Assembly: GCA_036390995.1 (NCBI GenBank)
Contig: DASWAT010000083.1
Span: forward strand, 1 to 64,000
Length of the DNA stretch: 64,000 nt
Direction of reading: 5' to 3'
Source: DASQQQ01 sp036390995
Lineage (GTDB): Bacteria; Actinomycetota; UBA4738; HRBIN12
Shown here in pieces: positions 52,744 through 60,690 of this stretch (the first letter of the stretch is position 1; every line of letters starts with the position of its first letter). A program made the translations under genes and the position numbers. The notes under the pieces are model-generated. The model made no database searches. It was not told the DNA's origin and was given only the letters and a program-made list of their open reading frames with translations.

Positions 52744-53236
52744 GGTCGTGCTCCATCGCTCGCCGGAGCGCCGCCCGGCCCTGGGCAGCGAGGTTCCGGA
52801 TCGTGGTGGGTCGGACGCCCAACAGCTCCGAAGCCTCGGAGGATCCGAAGCCGAGGAGCTCGGTCAGGACCAGCGCCGCGCGCTGCCTGGGGGCGAGCCC
52901 GCGGAGCGCCCGGACCACCTCGTCGTGCAGATCGGCGCGCTCGTACGGGTCCTCGGACGTCTGCGACGGCAGGAGCTCGCGGGTCATCCGCGCCAGGCGT
53001 CGCCGCCGGCTGCGGAACCCGTTCATCGCGGTCCGGAACAGGTAGCCGTCCGCGTGCTCCATCTCGCGGACCCGGTCCCAGCGCTCCCAGACCGCCAGGA
53101 ACGCGTCCTGGAGGATCTCCTCGGCCTCGCCGACGTCGCCGGTCATGAGGTAGACCGCCCCGAACAGCCGGCGCCGCTCGGCCTCGAAGAACTCCTCGAA
53201 GGCCCGGGCGGGCGCGAGGACGGTCTCTTGGGCCAT
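52736..53236 (-). CDS. ECF-family RNA polymerase sigma factor (cassette 2)
   Basis: A 166-residue paralogue of the sigma factor at 50920. Region 2 has YLMTGDVGEAEEILQDAFLA and VREMEHADGYLFRTAMNGFR; region 4 has LAPRQRAALVLTELLGFGSS and LLGVRPTTIRNLAAQGRAAL. The ATG at 53236 is used because GGAGGGACGGCC-type spacing is the same as in cassette 1; a longer frame reaches 53287. It is coupled to the downstream membrane-protein gene by an 8-bp overlap. Confidence 0.88.
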   Translation of the reverse strand: MAQETVLAPARAFEEFFEAERRRLFGAVYLMTGDVGEAEEILQDAFLAVWERWDRVREMEHADGYLFRTAMNGFRSRRRRLARMTRELLPSQTSEDPYERADLHDEVVRALRGLAPRQRAALVLTELLGFGSSEASELLGVRPTTIRNLAAQGRAALRRAMEHDHA

Positions 53237-53283
53237 CGGCCGTCCCTCCTCCACGGCCACGGACCCCGACGGCGCGCATCCGT

Positions 53284-53304
53284 TCACGTCCCATGAACGT
53301 TCGG
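53284..53304 (-). promoter_or_regulatory. Conserved element upstream of ECF sigma cassette 2
   Basis: TCACGTCCCATGAACG, then T, then TCGG on the + strand: the same element as at 51465-51485 with one base changed, again 48 bp from the sigma start codon. Conservation of both sequence and spacing between otherwise diverged intergenic regions supports a functional site, probably recognised by one or both sigma factors. Confidence 0.6.
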
Positions 53305-53398
53305 GAGCGGATCCGCGTCTAGACGCCTCGATGCTCGTTCGGAACCGGTTCGGCCGGCAGGGGCGTTGGGCCCCTCGGGCGGGTGCCCGGGTCCGACC

Positions 53399-53948
53399 TC
53401 AAACGTCCACGCGGCCGCCGGTCCGCCAGTACTCGCCGCGCTCGCGGGCCAGGAAGCCCTCGTCCACCAGGTACCGGCGGAGGGACGCGTGGTCGTTGAG
53501 GAAGCGGCCGACGATGACGTTGACCTGCTTCTCGTCGTAGCGGACGCCGGGCTCGAACTCGAGCGCGATCCGCTCGAGCACGATGCGCCGCTTCGTCTCC
53601 TTCGAGGGGATCTCGACGAGGCGGCCGTTGCGGAAGAAGGCCCGGAGCACCGCCTCCTCGCTCTCGTCGGCGGCCCCCAGGGCGATGCCGGTCTCCCTGG
53701 GCGGCCCGACCTGCTCGGCGGCCCACCGGAGGGTCTCGGGCAGCCGATAGATCCGGCGGTCGTCCTGGAGGCGGACCACCCCGGTCCCGGTGAGACGGTT
53801 CAGGTGCTTGCGAACCCGCGCGAGCGGCAGGCCGAGCTCCGACGCGAGCTCCCCCGCCGGTGAGCGCCCGCCGTGCCCAGGCACCCGCGATGGCCAGGCG
53901 CTCGGGGTCGGCCAGCGCTCGGAGGATCTCCTCGGGGGTCTCGGCCAT
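53399..53948 (-). pseudogene. HTH-DUF2087 regulator, apparently frameshifted
   Basis: The ATG at 53948 begins AETPEEILRALADPERLAIAG, an ArsR-like first helix, but that frame then loses similarity. The helix-turn-helix continues in the next frame (RSPAGELASELGLPLARVRKHLNRL) and runs into a DUF2087 domain (VLRAFFRNGRLVEIP, RRYLVDEGFLARERGEYWR). A one-base insertion around 53870-53885 would explain this. If real, only a GTG start at 53884 (161 residues) remains and gives a truncated HTH; if a sequencing error, the gene is an intact 183-residue regulator. Confidence 0.65.
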
Positions 53949-53976
53949 GTCGGTGGCTACTCCTACCATCCGGAGC

Positions 53977-54906
53977 GTGGAGGCAACCATCCCGCTCACC
54001 GCGACCCAGCGAAGGACGCTCGATGGCCTCATCGGCACCGGTGAGCGCCCCACGTTCCCGGGCGACCTCGTGTCCCGGGTGCGGGACCGTATCGAGGAGG
54101 CAGCCCGCGGGTGCGAGCTTGCCGAGCCCCTGTGGCTCGGCAAGTCGAACCTCAGCGATCTCGGGCGGTGCCCTGGCCTGTTCGACGCCGTCCGCGCGGG
54201 AGAGCGGGGCCCGTTCGCGTTCTCGGCGCGGTTCGCCGCCGGCCGCCTCGCGCACAAGGCGGTCGAGCTGGAGGTCGCCGGGCGCGAGGACCGGGATCCG
54301 CACGGTCTGGTCCAGGAGGCCGTGGATCGCCTCGTCGAGGACGACGCCTTCCGCGCGTTCTGGGACGGGCTCGACCACCTCCGGCGCGACGAGACCCTCA
54401 TGGAGTCGGCGAAGTCGCTCGAGCTGTTCCGCTCGACGCTGCCGCCGCTCCGGCGGATGCGCCGGGACCTCGCTCCCTCCACCGAATGGCACGTGCGTGC
54501 CGAGCTCCTCGGCGGCGCGGTCGTGCTCTCGGGGACCCTCGATCTGGTCCTCGGCTCCTCCTCGGCGGCCGAGCCCACCCGGGCAACCCGGCTGGCGATC
54601 GACCTGAAGACCGGCCGGGCCTGGCCCGAGCACGCGGAGGACATGCGCTTCTACGCGCTCCTGCTCGCGCTCCGCTTCGGCGTGCCTCCGTACCGGGTCG
54701 CGACGCTGTACCTCGACTCGGGGGAGTGGGTGGCCGAGGACGTCGACGCCCGGGTCCTCGACCGGGCAGCCGACCGCGTGATCGACGCTGTCCGCGCAGT
54801 CGCCGCCGCCTCGGCGGGTCGGGCGCCTGTGCTCCGTCCCGGTCCCTACTGCACCTGGTGCCCGCGCGCGGCGACGTGCCCATCCAGCGCCGCCCGCATC
54901 GCCTGA
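53977..54906 (+). CDS. PD-(D/E)XK nuclease family protein with four-cysteine cluster motif
   Basis: A 309-residue RecB/Cas4-like nuclease. The core is LSGTLDLVLG (catalytic Asp) followed by RLAIDLKTGRAWPEHAEDMR (DxK), then a helix with RFYALLLALR. One cysteine near the N-terminus (LGRCPGLFD) and three at the C-terminus (YCTWCPRAATCP) match the [4Fe-4S] arrangement of AddB and Cas4 proteins. It is not next to helicase or CRISPR genes. The GTG at 53977 lies 7 nt after TACCAT, suggesting leaderless translation. DNA repair or recombination is likely. Confidence 0.82.
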   Translation: MEATIPLTATQRRTLDGLIGTGERPTFPGDLVSRVRDRIEEAARGCELAEPLWLGKSNLSDLGRCPGLFDAVRAGERGPFAFSARFAAGRLAHKAVELEVAGREDRDPHGLVQEAVDRLVEDDAFRAFWDGLDHLRRDETLMESAKSLELFRSTLPPLRRMRRDLAPSTEWHVRAELLGGAVVLSGTLDLVLGSSSAAEPTRATRLAIDLKTGRAWPEHAEDMRFYALLLALRFGVPPYRVATLYLDSGEWVAEDVDARVLDRAADRVIDAVRAVAAASAGRAPVLRPGPYCTWCPRAATCPSSAARIA

Positions 54907-54999
54907 TCGCCCACCACGCATCCGCCCGCATTTGTCGGCCCCCCGGGCCTCGCCTATCGTGCCGTTCGTCCGTCCGTGGCCTTCGAATGGGGTGAAAGC

Positions 55000-56241
55000 A
55001 TGGGCAAGGACCTGTACGAGATCGGCGAGATCCCGCCCGTCGGCGAGGTGCCGAAGCGGATGCACGCGCAGCTCGTCCGTCCCGACCGGTACGGCGAGCC
55101 GAAAGACGCGATCCGGGACGAGGTGATCGACGTTCCCGAGATCGGGCCGCACGAGGCGCTCGTGATGGTCATGGCCGCAGGCGTGAACTTCAACAACGTG
55201 TGGGCCGCGCGCGGCGTGCCGGTCGACGTGACGAAGACGCAGGCCCGCTGGGGCGAGCCCACGGACTTCCACATCGTCGGCTCCGACGCCTCCGGGATCG
55301 TGTACGCGGTCGGCTCGGAGGTCACGAGCGTGAAGGTCGGCGACCGCGTGGTCGTGCACGCCGGGCAGTGGGATCTGGACGACCCGTGGGTGACGGGCGG
55401 CGGCGATCCCGGCCTCGCGGCGACCTTCCGCGTGTGGGGCTACGACTCGTGCTGGGGCTCGTTCGGCCAGTTCTGCAAGGTCCAGGCCCACCAGTGCCTG
55501 CCGAAGGCCGAGCACCTCACGTGGGAGGAAGCCGCCGCCCCCACGCTCACCGGAGCCACCGCGTACCGGATGCTCCACGGCTGGCCGCCGAACACCGTCA
55601 AGGAGGGGGACGTCGTCCTGGTGTGGGGGGCGTCCGGCGGCCTTGGCTCGCTGGCGGTCCAGCTCGTCACGCTGGCGGGGGCGAAGGCGGTCGGCGTGGT
55701 CTCGAGCACGGAAAAGGGCGAGTTCGCGACGTCCCTCGGGGCGGTGGGCTACATCAACAGGAAGGACTTCGACCACTGGGGCGTTCCGCCGACGTGGGAC
55801 TCGCCCGAGTGGAAGCAGTGGTTCGACGGCGCGAAAGCCTTCGGCAAGGCCATCTGGGACGTGCTCGGCGAGCGGCGAAGCCCGAACATCGTGTTCGATC
55901 ATCCCGGGCAGGACACGATCCCTACCTCGATCTTCGTGTGCGAGCGGGGCGGCATGGTCGTGATCTGCGCGGGGACGTCCGGGTACGACACGATGGTGGA
56001 CGTCCGGTACCTCTGGTACCTGCAGAAGCGCTACCAGGGTTCGCACCTGTTCAACGACGAGCAGGCGGCCGCGTTCAACGACCTCGTGCGCGAGGGGAAG
56101 GTACAGCCCACGCTCGGCCACACCTACCGCTATGGCGAGAGCGGGGAGGTCCACCAGCTCATGGGCGGAGGCCGTCTCCCAGAGGGCAACGTCGCCGTCC
56201 TGATCAACGCGCCGGGGCCGGGCCTGAAGGACCTGCCCTAG
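55000..56241 (+). CDS. ccr: Crotonyl-CoA carboxylase/reductase
   Basis: A 413-residue MDR-superfamily enzyme that reductively carboxylates crotonyl-CoA to ethylmalonyl-CoA with [76 protein letters not shown], and FDHPGQDTIPTSIFVCERGG are the family's core motifs. It serves the ethylmalonyl-CoA acetate-assimilation pathway or supplies extender units. The ATG at 55000 with GGGGTGAAAGC upstream is preferred over a GTG at 54976. Its stop shares CTAG with the convergent cyclase gene. Confidence 0.93.
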   Translation: MGKDLYEIGEIPPVGEVPKRMHAQLVRPDRYGEPKDAIRDEVIDVPEIGPHEALVMVMAAGVNFNNVWAARGVPVDVTKTQARWGEPTDFHIVGSDASGIVYAVGSEVTSVKVGDRVVVHAGQWDLDDPWVTGGGDPGLAATFRVWGYDSCWGSFGQFCKVQAHQCLPKAEHLTWEEAAAPTLTGATAYRMLHGWPPNTVKEGDVVLVWGASGGLGSLAVQLVTLAGAKAVGVVSSTEKGEFATSLGAVGYINRKDFDHWGVPPTWDSPEWKQWFDGAKAFGKAIWDVLGERRSPNIVFDHPGQDTIPTSIFVCERGGMVVICAGTSGYDTMVDVRYLWYLQKRYQGSHLFNDEQAAAFNDLVREGKVQPTLGHTYRYGESGEVHQLMGGGRLPEGNVAVLINAPGPGLKDLP

Positions 56242-59200
56242 CCGGCGGACGCCTCGTCCACCTCGAAGAGGAACGCCCGCGCGCCGCAATCGACGAGGAT
56301 CTCGCGGGCGCGTTCGAAGACGGGGGAGGGGTCCTCGCCCGTACGGGACATCGCACGGCCGAGATCGACCATCGCCCGCGCGGCATCGATCCGTAGTCCG
56401 AGTTCTTCGAGGGCCGTGGCGCCGTCGGCGAGCAGCCTTCGCGCCTCGACAGGATCGTCGGCGAGGAGCCCCTCCATCAGGAGCGCGTTGGCACGCGCGG
56501 CCGGCGAGCGGCCGTGCTCGGACAGATCATGGTACGCCTCCGCCTCGTTTCGCCGTCCGGCGCGGATGAACGACCGAGCGAGGTCCGTGAACGCCTCCGG
56601 GATGTAGTCGACGTTGAAACCTCGCACGTCCGCGACGAACCCCACGAAGCACGCGGCCGCCTCGTCGTTCGCGCCCCGCACGAGCGCGAGGAGGCCCTTA
56701 ACGAGAGGGATCAACACGTCACTCTGCGGCTCGGGGTTCGCGTGGAGGAACGGGAGCGATCCGAGATGCGCGGCCTCCGCCTCGTCGAGGTGCCCCGCGA
56801 ACAGCAGCGCCATGGCGAGTCCCGTCAGGCGCATCCCGCGGAGCGGCTCGTCACCGACCTGAACGGCGAGGTCGATCGCCTCGCGCTGGAGGGCTTCCGC
56901 TTCGGCGACCCGACCGAGCCGGAGCACGACGTCGCCGAGGCTCCCGACGAGCCATCCGACGTGCCCGAGGGCGCCCGCGCGTCTGGCGACCTCGAGTCCC
57001 TCGCGGAGCACCTCCTCGGCCCGCCGACCGTCCGACGCGAAGTCGGCGAGGACCGACGCAAGGTTGTTGTAGCAGCGCATCAGGTTCGAGAACTCCCCGA
57101 CCTCCTTGGCCAGGCGGTACGCCTCCTCGAGCGTCTCGACGGCCTCTGCCGAGCGGCCCGTCTGCGAGATACACACGCCGAGCGTCTGCGTCGCTTCCGC
57201 GTGGACGAGCGGAGCGTCGACGCGCCGAGCCATCTCGACGGCGCGGCGCAGCAACGGCTCCGCCTCATCGGTCCGGCCCCGACGCCACAGGAACCACCCG
57301 AGGCGGTGGAGCGCGTCGGCGAGCTCGACCCGCTCCCCGAGTGGCTCGAGCGTCGCAACGGCGCCCCGTCCCGCGTCCTCGGCTTCCTCGTGCCGCGCGA
57401 GCGTCAGCAGCGGCAGCACGGCCTGTGCGCGCGCCCAGCCGATCCCCACCGGATCGCCGATCTCCTCATACGCGGCCAGGGCTTGCCCGAGGACCCGGAC
57501 GCCCTCCTCGATCGGGTCGGTGCCCCACGAGGCGTCCGCGTGCGCTCGGGCGAGCTCGGCCCGGTCTCGGGCGGGGAGGCCGAGCGCGTCGGCCAGGTGC
57601 TCCGCCTCTCGGAACCATCTGGTCGCTTCTGCCCGCTGCCAGAGCGCCGCGGTCCGTTCCCCCGCCGCCTTCGTCCATCGGAAGGCGAGCCGTCGCAGCT
57701 CGGTCCGTCGCCCGCCGGTCTCGCCGAGCTCGTCGAGGTACCGGAGCGCCTCGAGCAGGTGGCTCGCGATGAGCTCGGCGATCTCCTCGGCGCGGTCGCC
57801 CGCGCGCCGCTCGGCCCACCGGGCTACGCCCGCGTGCTTCTCGGCGCGGAGCGCCTTCGGCAGCGAGTCGTACGAGCCGTCGCGGATCAGGTTGTGGCGG
57901 AACGAGAACTCGTGCTCATCGGAGAACGACGAGGGCTCGTGCGGTACCACGAGCTCCTTCACGCGCAACCGTCCGAGCGCGTCCCGCACCTGACCCATCT
58001 CCCGGCCCGTGAGCTCGCCGACGGCGCCGACCCAGAAGACCCTGCCGACGACGGCCGCGTCCTGCAGGATGGTCTTCTCGTCGTCGGGGAGTCCGTCCAG
58101 CCGCGCGGCGATGAGCCCTTGGACCGAGCGAGGGAGCTCGACGTCCTCGACCGGACGCGCGACCTCCCACCGGGAGGCCTCGGTCGCGCGGAGCACGCCG
58201 TCGTCGATCAGCTTGCGGACGATCTCCTCCACGTAGAGCGGGTTGCCCTCGCTCCGCTCGACGATCGTTCGCTTCAGGTCGGGCGCGATCTGCCCCGGGA
58301 GCAGGTCGTCCAGCATCGCCTCGCCCTCGGCCTCCGAGAGCGGATCCAGGTAGATCGAGGCCGCGTTCCGCTTCCCGCCACCCCACGTCGGCCGCGTCTC
58401 GAACAGCTCGGCGCGCGCGGTGGCGACCATCATGATCGGTCCCTGCGCCCAATCGGCGACGTGATCGACGAAGTCCAGGAGCCCCTCGTCGGCCCAGTGG
58501 AGGTCGTCGAGGACCACCACGAGCGGGTAACGAGCGGCCAACCGCTCGAGGAACCGGCGCCAGGTCTCGAACAGCTCCTCGCGGCTCATCGAGCGCGGCT
58601 CCCCGGCGCCCACGAGCACGCGGATCTGTGGCGCGACGCTTTCGTCGCCGAACAGCTCGCGGACCGCGGCGTCCGCCTTCTTCCCGGCGACCTCCGCGAG
58701 GTCGTCGTCGAAGATCTCGCATTGCGCCTTGATCGCGTCGGCGAAGGCCGAGTACGACGTGTTGCCGTACGCGAGGCATCGACCGCGGCGCCAGTACATC
58801 GTCTGCGGCAGTCCCTCCACGTAGCGCTCGAGCTCGGCGACCAGGCGCGACTTCCCGACGCCCGCCGGCCCCACGATCGTGACGAGCGCGGGTCGCCCCT
58901 CGGCCTCCACCCGCCGGAGCGTCTGCTTGAGGACGGCGAGCTCCTCGTCCCGCCCCACCAGCCGGGCCTCCAGACCCAGACGCGGTCGCTCGCCTCGAAC
59001 GCGCGCCTTGATGCGGAGGGCCCGCCACGCCGGCACGGGCTCGGCCTTGCCCTTCAGCGTCAGCGGCTCGAGCTCCCGGTACTCGATCACGTCCTTGGTG
59101 CTCGCGTAGACGCCCGGTCCGACGACGATGTGGCCCGGCTCCGCCGCGGTCTGCAACCGCGCCGCCGTGTTGACCGCGTCGCCGGTGAGCATCCGGTCTC

Positions 59201-59663
59201 GAGGGCCCGCCGCCCGCTCGAGGTCCACGAGCACCTCGCCGGCTTCGATGCCGATCCGCATCGCGAGCGCCGGCTTCCCCTCCGCCTCGAACCCCCGGTT
59301 CAGCTCGGAGAGCACCGCCAGCATCTCGATGGCTGCCCGGACGGCGTGCTCGGCGTCGTCCTCGTGCGCCCGAGGGACGCCGAAGATCGCCAGGACGGCG
59401 TCGCCCATGAACTTCTCGAGCAGGCCCTCGTACCGCTCGATCTCCTGGGACAGACGATCGAAGGCCCGTCCCACCACCGATTGCACAACCTCGGGGTCCT
59501 CCTGCTCGGCCAGGGAGGTGGACCCGACGAGGTCCGCGAACAGCGCCGTGGCGAACTTGCGCTCCTTGCGTCTCGGCTCCGGCTGCACGAGCGCCGTTGC
59601 GCACTCGTTGCAGAACTTCGCCCCATCGGGGTTGTGCGCTCCGCACACGGGGCAGGTCAGCAT
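56238..59663 (-). CDS. Class III nucleotidyl cyclase-AAA ATPase-TPR signalling protein
   Basis: A 1141-residue protein with the same architecture as that at 30213: zinc ribbon (CPVCGAHNPDGAKFCNEC), cyclase domain with FADLVGSTSL and FMGDAVLAIFG metal aspartates and VNTAARLQTAAEPG, an ATPase with Walker A GPAGVGKS and Walker B LVVVLDDLHWADE, then a long TPR region. Both cyclase and ATPase residues look intact, so cAMP synthesis gated by an unknown ligand is plausible. The ATG follows TAGTCT by 7 nt. Confidence 0.86.
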   Translation of the reverse strand: MLTCPVCGAHNPDGAKFCNECATALVQPEPRRKERKFATALFADLVGSTSLAEQEDPEVVQSVVGRAFDRLSQEIERYEGLLEKFMGDAVLAIFGVPRAHEDDAEHAVRAAIEMLAVLSELNRGFEAEGKPALAMRIGIEAGEVLVDLERAAGPRDRMLTGDAVNTAARLQTAAEPGHIVVGPGVYASTKDVIEYRELEPLTLKGKAEPVPAWRALRIKARVRGERPRLGLEARLVGRDEELAVLKQTLRRVEAEGRPALVTIVGPAGVGKSRLVAELERYVEGLPQTMYWRRGRCLAYGNTSYSAFADAIKAQCEIFDDDLAEVAGKKADAAVRELFGDESVAPQIRVLVGAGEPRSMSREELFETWRRFLERLAARYPLVVVLDDLHWADEGLLDFVDHVADWAQGPIMMVATARAELFETRPTWGGGKRNAASIYLDPLSEAEGEAMLDDLLPGQIAPDLKRTIVERSEGNPLYVEEIVRKLIDDGVLRATEASRWEVARPVEDVELPRSVQGLIAARLDGLPDDEKTILQDAAVVGRVFWVGAVGELTGREMGQVRDALGRLRVKELVVPHEPSSFSDEHEFSFRHNLIRDGSYDSLPKALRAEKHAGVARWAERRAGDRAEEIAELIASHLLEALRYLDELGETGGRRTELRRLAFRWTKAAGERTAALWQRAEATRWFREAEHLADALGLPARDRAELARAHADASWGTDPIEEGVRVLGQALAAYEEIGDPVGIGWARAQAVLPLLTLARHEEAEDAGRGAVATLEPLGERVELADALHRLGWFLWRRGRTDEAEPLLRRAVEMARRVDAPLVHAEATQTLGVCISQTGRSAEAVETLEEAYRLAKEVGEFSNLMRCYNNLASVLADFASDGRRAEEVLREGLEVARRAGALGHVGWLVGSLGDVVLRLGRVAEAEALQREAIDLAVQVGDEPLRGMRLTGLAMALLFAGHLDEAEAAHLGSLPFLHANPEPQSDVLIPLVKGLLALVRGANDEAAACFVGFVADVRGFNVDYIPEAFTDLARSFIRAGRRNEAEAYHDLSEHGRSPAARANALLMEGLLADDPVEARRLLADGATALEELGLRIDAARAMVDLGRAMSRTGEDPSPVFERAREILVDCGARAFLFEVDEASAG

Positions 59664-59729
59664 GGCACGAAGACTACGCCGCGGTCGGTTCCCGGGGAAC
59701 GGTCGCCCGGGTTGCCGAGCGGTTCCGGC

Positions 59730-60149
59730 CTACGGGCTTGGGGAGGCCGAGGGCTCCTGGACGAGCTCCACCAGGACCCCGCCCATCCCTTTCGGGTGGA
59801 CGAAGGCGATCGTCGTCCCGCGCGAGCCGGGACGAGGCGTCTCGTCGATCAGCGGGACGCCCTCGGCCCGGAGCCGCTCGAGCGCCGCCGCGACGTCGTC
59901 AACCCGGTATCCGATGTGGTGCACGCCCGGGCCGCGGCTGGCGAGGAACCGTCCCACCGGCGTGTCCGGCTCGAGCGCGCCGAGTAGCTGGATGTACGAG
60001 GCCCCCACGCGGAACACCACCTCCTCGACGCCCTGGGACTCCACCCGCTCGCGGTGCGCGGGTTCGAGCCCGAACGCCCGCACGTAGTGCAGAACGGCCG
60101 CGTCGAGGTCCACCACCGCGATCCCGACGTGGTCGATCTCGGTGAGCAC
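59730..60149 (-). CDS. mce: Methylmalonyl-CoA epimerase
   Basis: A 139-residue VOC protein that interconverts 2R- and 2S-methylmalonyl-CoA (and, in some lineages, ethylmalonyl-CoA). Expected metal ligands are in IDHVGIAV, VHHIGYRVDD and LVELVQ. SRGTTIAFVHPKGMGGVLVEL is the typical C-terminal signature. It connects the carboxylase products to the B12 mutase encoded at 20714. The GTG at 60149 starts 2 bp after the upstream HTH gene's stop, so co-transcription with that regulator is likely. Confidence 0.9.
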   Translation of the reverse strand: MLTEIDHVGIAVVDLDAAVLHYVRAFGLEPAHRERVESQGVEEVVFRVGASYIQLLGALEPDTPVGRFLASRGPGVHHIGYRVDDVAAALERLRAEGVPLIDETPRPGSRGTTIAFVHPKGMGGVLVELVQEPSASPSP

Positions 60150-60151
60150 GG

Positions 60152-60526
60152 CTACCGCTTGGTCCGGAGCGGGGGCTGCAGCCGCTCGATCAGGTCCATC
60201 GCGGTGACGACGTGGTAGGCGGGCAGTTGCAGGGCCCGATGCACCGCCGCCACCGCCTGGGTCCGTAGGTCGTCGGGTGCCTTGGCCGGACGGCCGGAAT
60301 GGCCCTTCAAGGCGTAGAACTCCACCAGCTCCAGGAACTGCTTCAAGGAAGGCGTGAGGGCTCCACGCTCGTAGGCATAGATGGTCTGACGGGCGGCCGG
60401 GCACCCGGGCGCCTCGGCGGCGTCCTGGACGGCCCGGAACCCGGCGCTGCGCCGCAGCCCTCGCAACAAGGCTCCGACGGTGCGCGCGTCCTCCTCGGCG
60501 ACCGGCGTCTGTTTCTTCCTGGCCAT
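60152..60526 (-). CDS. Helix-turn-helix (XRE-like) regulator
   Basis: A 124-residue protein with a basic start (ARKKQ) and an XRE-type DNA-binding segment GALLRGLRRSAGF...RQTIYAYERGALTPSLKQFLELV (about residues 19-65), followed by a helical tail. The ATG at 60526 is favoured because GGGAGG lies 8 nt upstream; the ATG at 60532 is too close. It diverges from the ftsH-like gene, with a perfect palindrome between them, and is co-oriented with the epimerase gene. Confidence 0.72.
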   Translation of the reverse strand: MARKKQTPVAEEDARTVGALLRGLRRSAGFRAVQDAAEAPGCPAARQTIYAYERGALTPSLKQFLELVEFYALKGHSGRPAKAPDDLRTQAVAAVHRALQLPAYHVVTAMDLIERLQPPLRTKR

Positions 60527-60640
60527 GGGCATGTCCTCCCGGCCGTTGCACGATAGCGGCTCGACGCCGCCACGTGCGAGCCGGGCCCGGTGCTCGGGAG
60601 GCGTGGGAGACGCTCTACGCCAAAGGTCGGATGCGCGGAA

Positions 60641-60653
60641 GGGAAGGCTTCCC
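60641..60653. promoter_or_regulatory. Perfect 13-bp palindrome upstream of the ftsH-like gene
   Basis: GGGAAGGCTTCCC is a perfect inverted repeat (6 bp arms around one base) that directly abuts a TACGAT -10 box (60654-60659) in the 164-bp divergent region. The position suits a repressor site. The divergent HTH protein is the obvious candidate binder. Confidence 0.4.
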
Positions 60654-60690
60654 TACGATGAAAGGCGGAGGCACGCGCGAAGGGGAGTAC

